From Campylorhamphus procurvoides (Eukaryota; Chordata; Aves; Passeriformes; Dendrocolaptidae): DNA of 64,000 bases. Positions 24,956 to 37,940 of the stretch are shown piece by piece. A program made the position numbers and the translations under genes. Under the pieces are notes generated by a model. The model ran no database searches. It had not been told where the DNA came from and worked only from the letters and a program-made list of their open reading frames with translations. The stretch covers positions 913,275-977,274 of the forward strand of contig WBMV01006537.1 of the NCBI GenBank assembly GCA_013396655.1, given 5' to 3'. Each line of letters starts with the position of its first letter. The first letter of the stretch is position 1.

Positions 24956-25538
24956 GTGGAGTTCAGTCTGTGGCTCCTTGAACAGGCAAATTGGTGCATT
25001 TCAGAGGACAGTGGCAGGAAGGAAAGGCTAACAGGGATAGAAAGGATGGGCCCTTCAGTAGCCAGCTTCACTGCCAAAGGCAACATGGCACTGCAGCCAT
25101 ACTGCTGTGGGCTGGGATCAGGTCTCTTCTGCTGCCTTCCAGTAATAATTTCACTTGTTACCTCGGGGTTGTCACCATTAGGGATGAAGTTTGTTTTCTG
25201 GATGCAAGTTTCATACCTTAGACACTACACTGTTTACAATACTGAACATGCTCAAACTCAGTCCCTGTAAACTGTTCTAAATTATTCAGAATTTGCTTAG
25301 TCTCCAATTTGTAGTTAGATTCGAGGCAATGTGGTTTAAATTTGAGAAGTTTATTCGCTAAGCTTGTTGTATGAAGACAAAAGATTCTGCAAATCACTTC
25401 AACAAATACAAGGATTTCTTAAGTGGCTGTTATGAGAGAGTTGGTTAAATTTAATAAAGGAACACAAAAACTGATTTAACTACACAGGAGTTAATCTCTT
25501 CTACATGCTTTAACATTTTAATAGGCTGAGTTTATTGA

Positions 25539-25650
25539 TAGAATCACAGAATATTTTGGATTGGAAAGGACCAACTCCCTTGCCATGGGCAGGCACATTT
25601 TTCACTAGACCAGATTACTCAAACCCCATCCCACCTAGCTTTAAACCTTT
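25539..25650 (-). mobile_element. CR1 LINE 3' fragment, antisense
   Basis: ATAGAATCACAGAAT, then TTGGAAAGGACC, CAACTCCCTTGCCATGGGCA and CTAGACCAGATTACTCAAA follow the reverse complement of the avian CR1 tail. About 25 nt of the usual CR1 sequence appear to be missing between the GGACC and CAACTCC blocks. Only ~110 nt remain. Confidence 0.85.
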
Positions 25651-25928
25651 CGCTACTGAGGTCTATCCTGATTCATTTTTTAAGTCTGTGGATGTTTGTT
25701 GTGTCTCTATTAGATGTGTCCTTCAACTTTTCATTGGCAAATTCATCATTAATTTTGCCCGTTTTTCTATTTAGATGATCTTCCTTTTTTGCCTACTTCA
25801 GAGGAACAAAACTGATATTCCCTTTCTCTGAAGGGTGTCTTAATTCACAAAAACAATAATAGAACTCAAATGGGAGATCCAAAACTTACCTTTTCCTTAT
25901 ATTTCTTTTGTCCCTCTGAACTGTGAAG

Positions 25929-26101
25929 GTTGTACTCTACTGTTCTATGAGACCTATGGAAGGAACTCAATGGAGCAGAGCAGTTTGCCTCGGTATGCCC
26001 TGTTTGCAGAAGACAGTATAGTTCAGTCTGTTCCAGAAGATCCCAAGAAAGAAAATGTTTTCTGCCTCAGCAATTCTTTTGGAGATGTCTACCTATTTCA
26101 G
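25929..26101 (+). CDS. TIAM2: TIAM2 coding exon 3: PH1 middle
   Basis: Completes Gly545 and encodes residues 546-602. The exon opens with CTLLFYETYG, continues with ALFAEDSIVQSVPEDPKKEN and ends FCLSNSFGDVYLFQ, which are the middle strands of the first PH domain and are nearly identical to TIAM2 as I recall it. The acceptor AACTGTGAAG has a poor pyrimidine tract immediately upstream, but the reading frame and homology fix the boundary. The donor is CAG|GTAGGA, phase 0. Confidence 0.96.
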
Positions 26102-27128
26102 GTAGGAGGATGCATGAATAACTTTGTGGTGTTTTCCATTTTAGGATGTGTTTTTGAGTATGCGTATGTATATGATTGTATATACTCATGCACACACGCA
26201 TCATGATTCTGCCTTAGACTTAAAAATAATAGCAAACTTGCACTATTGTACTATACTATTATTAAGTGTATGTTATGATTTCAGTTGTGTGATGTTAAAT
26301 AATTGGCTCAGTCAATTATGGTTCAGAAAGAAAAGGAACAAAACATCACAAATCTGCAAGACACTTTTGGTATCTCGTTGAACACAAGATTCTAGAGAGT
26401 CAACTTCATGATCCATTTTTTTCACATTCATTAGCATTTCACCGTTACAGAATGGTGTGCTCAACCCTGAATCTGCTGGCCACAAAGTCCGTTTGCTTGA
26501 GCAAGATACTCAAGAAAAAAGGCTAAAAATAATGTAAATATCTTGGCTGCTTAGGTACAACACTGAAAGTGTTAATAAAGAACAATATTGTGTGGAACTG
26601 CCTGCCTAGGAACATGCTGATTCATAGGCGTGCTTGTACATTATCTCCAGAGACACTGTGCAGATTGCATTCTCTTTAACTGGATGTTCTCTCTCCACTA
26701 ACTTGACTTTTTAAAGTAAGGAAATAACTCTCTCAGGCTTTACATGTAAAATCTTCTCTGTTGTTGTGTTACCTGCAGAAGTGTAGGTTTATCTTTGAAA
26801 ACTGATGGGTTTTACTTTAATCACTTGGAGAGGTGAAAGATGCAAGTCACATCTTTCCCACAGCTTATATGGCTCTGTTATGCTCCTAGAGCATACAGAC
26901 CATGCAGGTCTAAGAAGCAGAAGCTGAAGTTTGGAGACAAGTCATGATAGAGTGCAGGAAAGCCTCACACTTTATTTACACAGTTCTAAAGAAAACCCTA
27001 TTTCATTTGGTTAAAATAAAGTGTCTACAATGATAGTGAACCCATCAAGCACTTTATGTCCTAGAGCTGTTGATTGTTATTTTTTTTCCCTCTTATCTGC
27101 TTATAATATTGCACCTTTGATTTCACAG
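26102..27128 (+). other. TIAM2: TIAM2 intron 3
   Basis: 1.0 kb of AT-rich intron ending in GATTTCACAG. Nothing else was recognised. Confidence 0.9.
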
Positions 27129-27353
27129 GCAACAAGCCAGACAGATCTGGAAAACTGGGTTACTGCCATACATTCAGCCTGTGCTTCCCTCTTTGCAAAG
27201 AAGCTTGGGAAAGAGGACACTGTTAGGCTGCTGAAAAATCAAACCAAGAGTCTCTTCCAGAAGATTGACATGGATGGCAAGATGAAAAAGATGGCGGAGT
27301 TGCAGCTCTCAATTGTTAATGATCCAAAAAACAGAAAGGCTATAGAGAATCAG
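27129..27353 (+). CDS. TIAM2: TIAM2 coding exon 4: end of PH1 and coiled coil
   Basis: Encodes residues 603-677 in phase 0-0. ATSQTDLENWVTAIHSACAS is the C-terminal helix of the first PH domain, carrying the conserved PH tryptophan. It is followed by charged heptad-like sequence (RLLKNQTKSLFQKIDMD, then KMKKMAELQLSIV) that forms the coiled coil of the PHCCEx module. The acceptor is TTTCACAG and the donor CAG|GTACTG. The open frame continues upstream and downstream, but those parts are not conserved. Confidence 0.96.
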
Positions 27354-30300
27354 GTACTGGAAACAATATTTTTACAGGAACATATTTATCCTTACTTCTT
27401 GCTTTGGGCTCTGTTTCTGCTTTCTAGGCCTGAGAATAATTGTCTTCAGGATAGCTGGCGTGGCAGTTGTAATTATTGCCAATTTTCTACAGCAATCCAG
27501 AGCAGCGCGGGAGGTAGGCTGTTCAAAGACTGATCTGTTTTATGAGCACAAAGCTGTTTCTTTCCTTTTCTGTGAAAATGTAATTAATTTTCACTGTTTT
27601 ATCATATACTTAACTGTTAATAATATCTAGCTGTTACATTGTGTACAGCAGAATACACAGTGTGTTCTGTGAATAATTTAATTTATTATTGAATCGCAGA
27701 AGAGATTGAAGTATGGGTACTTGGCAATGTTGTTCTGCACCTTAGGACATGAAGAGTACTTAGTCCTTCTTCCAACTTTATTTGGATAGTGGCAGATAAA
27801 ACCATATGCTTCCAGTTGAAATTCAGCCATGACTAATGAGCGCTTTGTTGTCTGTACGGTGGTGAACAAACATGAAGCCTTACTGTGCTCTCACTGCTAG
27901 CCTGTGAACCAGGAATCGCTTCAGTGATACCTTATGGAAATACATATTGTGGTGTTGATGTCTTGCCCATGCCCCCAGTTTTGCAGGTAGCAACTGGCAA
28001 GAGATGTTTAGTTAGACATGCTTGGTGTTCAGGCAAAGATCTCACTACCCACGGCCTCTTGTGCAATGAACATGTCTAGTAGTTTAGCTTAAATAAGTCT
28101 GTGAACTGAGTATCTTTTATTTTATTAGGCCATTAACAGAAGACAACTGATAATTTGAACTTATTGACTGGTCTTTGAGAGCCCATCCTTACTTGCCTTT
28201 CCAGTCAGAGCAACTTTTCCTCTGTCAGTACTTTAGGCTGCCTATCATGGTCCCTTGGTTAGCAACCAGAGTTTATTTTCTTTGAACCAATAGAGCATAA
28301 TTATTTTTCTTTGGTTAATGAAACACTTGTAGTTTCAGAATTTAATGCTTATAATATTTAAAATTCTTACTGTACTGGTTTGAACTTGATGAAGAGTAGA
28401 CTGACTGTATTGACTTTGCTGTCAAGTTCTTGTGACACACTTCAGGCTGAAGCTATATGAGCAGAGTTCAAATAATATGCAGGTTTGTGTAGCGATGGTG
28501 CAGATGTTCATAAGCCCTTTGAGTGCTCAGATGTTCATAATTTATTTCCAGGTCACTTTATTTCATGGCTCAGAGCTGAGTGAGGTGAATGGAGGAGGAA
28601 AATTGTTAAGCATTCTTCTGTTGAAGCAGGTTTTGAGACCTGGGAGAATATAAGGATTTCTACAGATGTCTTGTGCTCATAACATTTAATGCATTGAGGA
28701 AAAATCCTCCTGTGTTTTAACTTAATTTATCCCTTCCCCCATCAGATACTCATGCTAGTAGTTTATTTGGAGTCAACTGAAGAGTATTAATGATCTGTCT
28801 TAATATCTGCTAATTAGATGTTCTGTCCTTGAACAACTGCCATTATTTTCCAGCTCTGGAAGAAGTTGGCTTCATTCTGTAGAACTGAAATCCATCACTG
28901 GGGCTGCAGAAAATTTATTCCTGTTAATCTTCTGTCTGTGCGTGTCTCAGAACACTGAATGGGGGCAAACCACTGACACAAAGAATGAAATAGATCATTG
29001 CAAACATCCACTAGTTAGCAAAAAATAAATTTACGAGATTTTTCTCCATTCTTGATCCCTTTGCTCTCTTTAAAATCTCTCCTTTTAATTGCTGTTGGCA
29101 GAGTTGCTTCAGAGAAAAGTCTCTGATTTGTTGTCTCAGAGATTGACTTTTGCAAAGAAAAAAGAAATCCTTGATGTAATTAGTAACCTAGAATTCTTAG
29201 TATACCTAGTAAACTAATGATACTGAGAAAACATTATTCCTAAGGGAATAGTTCACATATACGTAGCTCAGTTGTTTAACTGTGGTTGTTTAGCTTGTCT
29301 TTTTGAGTAACAAGATGAATATAAATTCTGGGTTTGATTTTGTGTAAATTCAGTGGCATTTATGATTCCTCCATGCTGAAGTACATAGTATTGCCAATAC
29401 TGTAGTTTATAAGTATGCCCTGCATTCTGTACTGAAAATCTTCACCAGGATTTATTTTGGGAAGTCGGCAGAAATAGTGCGATTGACTTCAGAAGGACTG
29501 TGGTGTTTTTTTATGTAGAAAGATGAAGCATAGTCTTGATTTGTTTCCACTGGGGAATTATCTTGGAAACTCTGATCTCTATAGCCTTTTTCCTTTTCCT
29601 TCCTCTGAGAAGCAACCACCCAACCTCATCTTACTATTTTCTTTTGCATCTTAAGACCAATACTTCTCTGCTGAAGACTTAATAATTTAATAAAATTAGG
29701 GCTTTACAAGAAAGCAAAACCTTTTCTTTTTTCACAGTTGCCATCACCTTTATTAGTTTTATTAAGGAAACTTGGACTTCTAAAATTGCTATAGGTTTTT
29801 TTATACACTCAAATGCTTCTTTTTGGTGTTTATCAATTGGACTGGAGAATTTCATCTGGTACTATCTTGAAAATCTGGTGAATTTGAAGGCTGTCAATAA
29901 AGCCAGTGCTACACAGAAGTGCAAACAAAATTACAGGGGAAATGTTGGTTTTCAGCAGAAATAATTGTTTTAGAGACTTGATGCTATCAAACTGGTTGGG
30001 AAATGTCTTCAGCCTTGTGGCTTACATGAGGGATTTTCCCTATGTGAGTTTACTGCTCCAATAATAGCAATAAACTTAGCTTAAGAAAAAATGACAGCCC
30101 TTCACATAGCTATGGGTAATATTGGTCATTTTAGAAGAGATCAATGAAGCAAGTATCTGCAACAGCAGTGCATGTACAGCAGCCACTGGCCACTGGCAGT
30201 GGGGCTGGAAATCTCAAGTCTGCACATACTACCTACAGTCGCGTATATTTTTATTACTACACGAAATAAATGTGTTCTGGGTGGTGGTGTTCCTCCAGTG

Positions 30301-33300
30301 CATAACTTCTGCCCTAAATTGAAGAGAATTAGGGCAAAAGGTAGCAAGTTTGAAAATTCCCTGGTACCAAGATGAATTTCAAAGCCTGTCTTTAAAAAGA
30401 AAATGTAGTTTTCCTAGATGTTTAACCTACTAGAGAAACCAGTGTTTGCTGTGAATATGGAGCCCTGTGGAACTGCTAGGGAAGTCAGTGAAAGAGATTA
30501 TTAGTGTTTATTCAGAACTCTTTTAACAAAATGTTGCACATTAAGTCAAAAGTGGAGCTGCCTCTGCCTGTAGAACAGGTTTTAGTGGGACGGAAAATGT
30601 ATCTCACAGTGAGGGCACTGCAGCCCTGGGTGTACTTCTTTATGTACTTGGTAGATAAGTCTATCATGTTGTCTCACTTTAGAACAATAGTATGAATAAT
30701 AGTTGGTTGAAAGCATCTGGAGTTTTCAGATTTTAATATGTTGGTATGATCATGTTTTCCAGGTTATTCAGATGTTTCTGTTGTGATTCATATTTTCTGT
30801 GCACATGGTACTTAACTTACTGATCAGATGGGTTTTGTGCATAAGTATTTACTTGCAGGCACTGAAACGATGAGGCATTAATGAGAAGAACAGGCAAATG
30901 CTTGGAGATATTTTTTCTGGAAGTTTTTATATGTGTACTCCACCTAAAGGTAGTTACCATAAAAAAATATGGGGATCAGTAAGATGGTGGTCTGTTTATT
31001 ATGGGCAGTCATTAAATCCACTAGTACCTTTCTTCCCTTCTCTGTAGTGGTCTTCAGCTTTATACAAAGAGCATAACTTCATTACTTTATTTATTTATTT
31101 TTAAAAATTTACTTGACTTCTCTTTTTTCTTTTTAATTTTCTCTCATATTTGAAGAAGATGATTGAAATAGGTCTTGGAATTTATTCCACAAAGCCCAGA
31201 TTTCATGCCTTAGCTTTCTGTAAAACATCTGATGAAATATTGTCTGACATTGAGATGAAAATTCACAATAACAACACTCAAAGATAATCTTTTCAGGAAA
31301 CTTTGCTAGCACATGCCAGTATTGCCACATACAAATTCAATTTGCATGACAGTACACAGTAACTTTTTTTTCTTCCATATCCTCTTAAACTAAAAAAAAC
31401 CCTTTGTCTAAACTTCTTAAAACAGATCTTCAGTTTGTGTGGTCTCTGAAGTGGCTAAAGCAGAGCTTTGCTTCATGAGAGGTTCTGTCCAATTTCTTTT
31501 CAGGTGTCACTCTTCAGTGAAAATGGTTCTTCCCTACATCATTAGCAAAACACTTTTCTTTACTAGTAGTAGACTGGGAATTAAGTGAATAAGCAGCCAG
31601 AAAGGTGGGGAAGTTCACCTCCAATCTTCCTGTACTGTAGTTACTGTTTTACAGATAAGTGAATTTCCATCTTTGTTTTGCAAAGATTTGCATAAAATAA
31701 TGAAAAATGAATAAACTATTACTGAACGTAGAGTTGCATAGCATTATCTCATACGATGAAGCTGGTGGCAGAGTGTGTGCAGAAAGGACTGGAGGTCTGG
31801 GTTTGGGGAGGGGCAGCTGGGTAATAAAGTTCAGTGGCTTTCTTACTTACATCCCTAGCTATAGAAATACGTGTGGTACCACCAATTTCAATGGGATTAT
31901 CAACAAGAATGTAAATGGAGTACATGTGTGTGTACTTTTTTGCTATCAGTAGTACTGGAATAAGATTTCCTCTGTTTAGAAATTATGGTTAGAAATTATG
32001 CAAATTCTGTCCTTCCAAAACAATTGAAAAGTTGGCATTTATTGGAAAAAAAAATGTCTTGTTATTTCAGGAAGGTTTCATAACCTTTTTTTAAGTCACC
32101 AGGCAAAATGAAGAATAAAGTATTGCTAATTGCGCACCAGTGTTGTTGTACTCTACTATGTGGCCTTTTTATTTCTTTGAACTAAAAGTTCTGACAGTAT
32201 CTCAGTGGCATTTTTAAAGTGATGGAATTTCTTGAAGAATCATGTTTTTGCTTCTTCAAGTTCTCTTTAGGAACGAATGACAATAAAAATCTGTTCCTTG
32301 TCCCCAGAAACCAAGTGACTCATTTTTCCAGATGGGTACAATATGAATTGTGTCTGAGAACCAGAGACTGGAATGCAAAAAGTTTGATGTTGTTTGTAAT
32401 GTGGTTGAAAAGCTGTACATATAAAACAGCAGCAGAAGTTTCTTTTCAATACGTACAGGGACAGTTTCCATCTGGAAATAAGATGTTGTGTAGGGAAAAG
32501 TTCTGAATGTTTTATTGCTATAGGCAGTGAATTGTGTCAGTGAGGTGCTCGTGTTTCTACATTGTATAAGAACTGTTACTAAATAAAATCAGTTTTGAAG
32601 GCTAAGAACTGAGAGAAGGACCTCCCTGTGCATCTCTTCTTTTGTGCTGCTTTAAATAGGTGCCAAGTGAAAAACTGGAGCGTTGTTGTCAGATGAGCTG
32701 TCCAGGTAGTATCTTCCATCCTCCTTCTAGGTCCTTGAAGTATTGCTACATTGAGTTGATATGGTGTCATTTCTGGCACTGCTTTACAACATTCATGTAC
32801 TGGTTTGGGTTTTATTACACTGAGCTCTTTTTACTTTGTATAGAACACCTGTTTGAAAATGAGACAATTGTTCCTCAGCCCCCACCCCCGCAAAAAAAAA
32901 GATACTGTGTGCTCTGTAGTGTACGAAGGGCAAGGGACCAGGGACTGTCCCTGAACAGCACTGTTGGCACTGCCTTTGCTGGGACATTGAAGCCCTCCCT
33001 TTTACAGTCTGCTATCCCTAACTGTGTTCCAGCTGAGGTGGTGGTACCACTGTAAATGTCACCTGAAGGGACAACTGTATAGCATGTACGTACTATGGAT
33101 GCTGTCACCTGCTGGAAACCACTGGTCTGTGTTATCTGGTCTGAATATATTTCCCCCTTGCCTTTCCCAAGCTCCCGCTGTAAAGTTTACCTATAGAAAA
33201 CCTAGCAGGATTATTGAATTGACAGAGACCTCTTTTCAAGCAACTTCCTTTAGCTCCTCTGTGTGTATGGTTTAAAATATAATTAGTTTGCAATTGTTTT

Positions 33301-36300
33301 TCAGTGTCTGGATATATTTTTCACTAACCTGAAGGAGAATTGACTATTTATGTTCTGAACATTATCACTGCTGCTGAAGTACTGCTAAAAGTACCATGCT
33401 GATGTTTCTTTTTGTACTAAGTCTTAATAATTCTTTCCTGTTCTAAGTCTTTAATGCAAAAGCTCATCCCCTCACACAGTTACTGTCTTCTCCCTGCACC
33501 AGACTTGCATGACTACTCCTCGTGTCCCAGGCGAAATAATTTTCAAGGCTTCCCACAGTTTACTCCTTTCCAGATCTCTGCCACAGCTTCCTTTTTCCTT
33601 CTACCTTACATGATCCTGTTAGGTTCAATATATTTATTTGGGTGGCCCTTCCTTGCCTTTCTCCCAAGTTCTTTCATGCTGCCACCAAACTCAGGAATCC
33701 TTGCTTAACATTTGCCAAGATCGAGAATGACATCCTCCCTTTTCTCTGGATAAAACCTTTAATGCTTTCACATTTTATGTGTTCTTGCTTGTTTTGGTGT
33801 GCCTCACATCGGGCCATATCTCTTATCTCTTTGTGGACTCACTTCATGCTGCTGTTAGCCTTTGTCACCCATTCCCACTCCAACAGCTGTCTGGTGCATC
33901 CACTTCTTCCTGTTTGCTTTTGAGCAGATTTCAAAAGGGCCGTTTTGTCTGTGCATGATGAAGTTAAGTCCTTGAGCCATCTTTTGGGCAGTCCTCCCAC
34001 GTGGGGCAGAGATTTGCCTCACACAATAGCAGAATAAGGATTGCAGCAGCTAGTCTGCAGGCTGTAAATTAACTTCATGGACCAGGTCATACTGTGCTTT
34101 GAAGTTGTTGCTTTTTTATTTGTGTGCTTCCCCCATTTAGTCTTCAAGAATATAAATCTTTAGGAAGAATTATCATAGTTTTAAAGGCTTAGGCAAATAG
34201 CAGCTGGTATTGGTTCCTGGTCTCCAATTGGTTCCAGACATCCCTGGTTTTGATAAGGCTACAAGACAACCTCAGAAATTCCTTGCCTACAGCTTTTGCT
34301 AATGCCATTAAATGTAACATTGTGATTACCAATGCTTTTGGAGCTGATTAGCTAGTATCCTGCATGGCTGATAAACACAGTAATTTAATTATTTCTTCAG
34401 CATGCCCTCATGTTGTACTCCACTCCCCCTTCTTAGATTATCTTTATTTTAAAATACAACTTAGTACAAGTGTTTAATGGGGATTTTGAGGAAGGTCTAA
34501 GAAACACAAGGATGCCTGTGTTAAGCCAGTGCTCAATGGGGACAGGATGCTCCACTTTAGCAGTGTCCAGAACAAGCCTTGCTCTGTTCCTGCGCTGTTA
34601 AAAGTTATCTTGACGCTATACACATGGGAGGTGCCATTTCAAAGGGAAAGACATCACCTGAGCTTGTAGCTATTGGCTTTGTGAAGAGCTGACAACCATG
34701 TTTTCAGTCTGGTTGGGTGTTGACACAGAGAAAGAGGTCATCTTGCAACCTCCTTTTGGAGTCATCCCATGTGTAAAGTACTGGCAAGCAGAAAAATGTT
34801 CTGTGAAGAGTGTCCGAGAGCACAGAGAAAGCAAAAAAAGGGCAATGATCAAATAAACCCAAGGAAAAAAAAAGATTATTCTTTCTGGAGTGTAGGGGGT
34901 TCATGTTTCAAGTGTCTATGGTGAGGCATTACATGAGGCATCATTGTTATGTGTATGTCTCTGTCCCTTCTCTCTGGACTTTTGAGAATTGCTCTCATGA
35001 TAAGCTTTTGTAAATTCTCTCTTTTGCTTTTAAGAGTCATTCTTTGAAAGATTTTCTAAGTGTACTGTAAATTAAAATCTTGTATTCATAGCTGTACGAG
35101 AATTGTATATTGTCTTCCCTTTCTTCACCCTATCTGTCAAATAAGATCACCTCTTACTTCCAAAATTACAGCCATAGCTGATGCCACAGTTTGAGGTCAC
35201 ATGTGTAAGGAAGCTGGACTAGGAAGGGTCTCTATCAGTTGTAGCATAAACCTTAGCACCATTTTGTTCACAGGGCCTTTTTCACCCTTTTATTGCTTAT
35301 TTCTTCATTGTTTAAAATAAAGAGGCAAGATACTTGTTTAATTCTTGTGATATTTGACAGCATTATAAGGAACCTGAACTGATTTTGCTTCTAGATGAAC
35401 CTACAGGTCATAGTTCACCTGAGATTTTTATATTTTTCAGCTTGTTTCCTGAGTCACAAAGGTGTCTCAGCCTTTGCTAATCTCAGTGGAAGGTGATAAT
35501 GTCCTGTGCATGAGGGACAGTCAGAGTGTGCCAGCAAAAGAGGAAGCCAAAGCTTGTTAGAGAAAATGTGATGAACTTTCTCCACAGCCCTAAACCACCT
35601 GTTGAACAGCCAACATGCAGTGATTGGAGCTGCCACTGGAATACCAACATTGTCAGGGGATTTTACCAGTCTTCAGTACATGAACTTGGTGTATGTTAAC
35701 CAAATGGACATGACTTTTCTGCCTTCAGTCAATGTCCTTGCTGCCTTTTTTACTGGTACTGTTTATAGGTATTAATGTGTGTTGTATGTTAATTCTACAA
35801 TCTGCAGGACAGGTTTTAGCTGCAACTACCAATGCATAAGCTGGGGAAAGGAACAGCAAAATTTGACTTTGACGCAATGCATGCAAATATGTGTTTGTTT
35901 AAATGAGTGTGTATTTACACCAATACTTAGAACCTGTCATCTAAGCCTTGATTCAGAACTTTGCCTAATAAATAAGTCTTCACTTTCCTAATTTTATGTT
36001 GAAACTGGATTAAGTTGTTACATCTGCGTGTACCTGTGCTAGATATGTTTAAAAACTGCATATGCACATTCCTGGTTTTGGTCCAGTGGCTTGTGTTGTG
36101 TCTGTGTAGCCGGTCAGCCTGCCTGAGCGTAAATATATCTTACCCTACTAGTAAGAACAAGAACCATGAGTATTGTCTCCTGCTTACAGTTAGAGAAGCC
36201 ATAGGATGATATTAAAAAATGAGCAGGACCTACCACTGTAGCTACTTCACTTTGCAGGGTGCTTTAATGTATCTATGCCACTTTGCTTTCTGCCAGCCAG

Positions 36301-36674
36301 CTAGACAATCAAAGCTAAAACAATAAAGACTTAATTTCCAAAAAGGGGGTGGAGGGAAGAAAAAAAAAACCCTTTGTGAACCACAGGGTTGTGTTTTTAT
36401 GTAACTGTTTTTGTGGCTATCAAACTATCCAAAGTTCATAGTATGTTCATCTTGTCAGTATGCATTTAAGACCACCAGCTTTGTTTTATTTTAAGTCATC
36501 TTTTGCGTTGATGTAACACAATATGACTAAATGTGTTTTGGCAGGGAATAACTAATCTAATCTTTATACTACCAGATGAAAGTAATTTACTATGGGTTTG
36601 GGGAAGAGCTCAAATTTTCAGTGCAGCCCACAAAGACATTTATGCCCTTTTAATTGTCCCTTCTCTCTAAACAG
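27354..36674 (+). other. TIAM2: TIAM2 intron 4
   Basis: 9.3 kb, the largest intron lying wholly between coding exons in the window. I searched for coding blocks in it and found none. A 13-nt direct repeat (CAGATGTTCATAA at 28501 and 28528) and a pyrimidine-rich stretch at about 33440-33920 are its only features of note. Confidence 0.85.
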
Positions 36675-36860
36675 ATCCAGCAGTGGGAACAAAACCTGGA
36701 AAAATTTAACATGGACCTTTTCCGAATGCGATGTTACCTAGCCAGTTTGCAAGGTGGAGAACTCCCAAACCCAAAGAGCCTTTTGGCTGCTGCCAGTCGT
36801 CCTTCAAAATTGGCACTGGGAAGGCTTGGCATTTTCTCTGTCTCATCCTTCCATGCACTG
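36675..36860 (+). CDS. TIAM2: TIAM2 coding exon 5: coiled coil / Ex segment
   Basis: Encodes residues 678-739, phase 0-0. [19 protein letters not shown] continues the helical part, then [20 protein letters not shown] and a run ending [10 protein letters not shown] form the Ex segment of PHCCEx. This is the best-conserved stretch in the window; I see only conservative differences from the mammalian protein I remember. The acceptor is TCTCTAAACAG and the donor CTG|GTAAGT. Confidence 0.97.
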
Positions 36861-37793
36861 GTAAGTTTGAATGTGCTTTTCACGGGTGTGTGACACAAAG
36901 CCATCATTAATATTGTGGTTAGATGTGGAATTGTGCTGGGATAATGCATGGCTGCACCCACATACATTGCTTAGACAGCCCTGGTTTTTTCTCACCCTTT
37001 CTGCCTGTTCCTTGACTGCAAATTTTTCTCTACAGACTATGTCCAGGACTCTTTTTGTGGCCCCCAAGGACTTCAGAATTGGAGTCCCTCCTAAAAAAGA
37101 AGTATTCTTAGCCTAGACTAAGACTAGAGACAATTAAAAATTATAATTCCCTTTTTTAGGAATGTGGGCTGTGTTTCTAAAGAGTGAGTGAGATCTTCAG
37201 CTTCTGTACCCTGTTATCAGTCTGTCAGCTTCAAGGGAAGTACAGCAGTAGCAGGTTCACCTCTGCTCTTTAACAGGGCTACAAGGCTGATCTTGGCAAT
37301 GAGGTCTGGACCACATTTGCTACATGTGAAGTCTGAACAGTGACACTGAAAGTCCCATCAAGGAATGTGTTTCTCTTTGCCACTGTTCTTATCTGTGTGC
37401 TTTCTGCCATTGCTTGTTAATAACTCAATGCCATAGCACATTAATCTCTGATGTTTGGCATTGAGAATCCTCCTCTTGCAATTTTGTATCAGAATGATAG
37501 GTTATCATTCTTCTTCAAAGCCTTTTTGTTAACTTATTTTGTTGTACAGAGCAATATTTTCTCAGTTCTTCCTTTCCTATGACTTCTAATTTTTGATAAA
37601 AAAATTACACTACCACATCACCAAAACAAGCATCACTGCTGAAAGTTTAAAACATTGTCCTTGTACCTTGGCATATTACATTGAGGTGAACGGAAGTAAT
37701 CCTCATTTAATGTAATACTGCAGGTTGAAAAAACTGTCAATATTTTGTTGTTATGAGAGTGATACAGGAAGGCCTGTCTCTGTGTTTAAATAG
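36861..37793 (+). other. TIAM2: TIAM2 intron 5
   Basis: 0.9 kb with no other feature. The acceptor end (CTGTGTTTAAATAG) has an interrupted pyrimidine tract. Confidence 0.9.
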
Positions 37794-37940
37794 ATCTGCT
37801 CCAGGGATGAAGCTGCTCTCAGGAAACGCACCCTCTCTCTGTCACAAAGGGTTCGAAATAAGAAGGGTTTATTTTCTTCGCTCAAAGGACTGGACACTTT
37901 GGCAAGAAAAGGAAAAGAAAAGCGACCTTCCATAACTCAG
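37794..37940 (+). CDS. TIAM2: TIAM2 coding exon 6: basic linker after PHCCEx
   Basis: Encodes residues 740-788, phase 0-0. The sequence begins ICSRDEAALRKRTLSLSQR and continues with a second basic Ser-containing block, FSSLKGLDTLARKGKEKR, before PSITQ. It links the Ex segment to the Ras-binding domain and carries probable phosphorylation sites (inferred from the RKRTLS-type motif). The acceptor is the weakest of the GT-AG set; the frame, the length of 49 codons and homology decide it. The donor is CAG|GTAGAT. Confidence 0.95.

Larger units (their letters stand above)
22144..25928 (+). other. TIAM2: TIAM2 intron 2
   Basis: 3.8 kb. It holds a 55-nt two-stem hairpin at 23754-23808, a decayed tRNA-Gly-like copy at 24811-24881, an AT-rich simple repeat and a small CR1 fragment at 25539-25650. 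No exon was seen. Confidence 0.85.

Noticed and set aside
27354..27533. Extension of the exon 4 frame by about 60 codons
   Set aside because: Not conserved with TIAM2 and begins at a clear donor; exon 5 continues the protein at 36675.
33440..33920. Pyrimidine-rich stretch with open frames in intron 4, possible retrocopy
   Set aside because: The frames are short, lack recognisable protein similarity and have no poly-A tail or target duplication.
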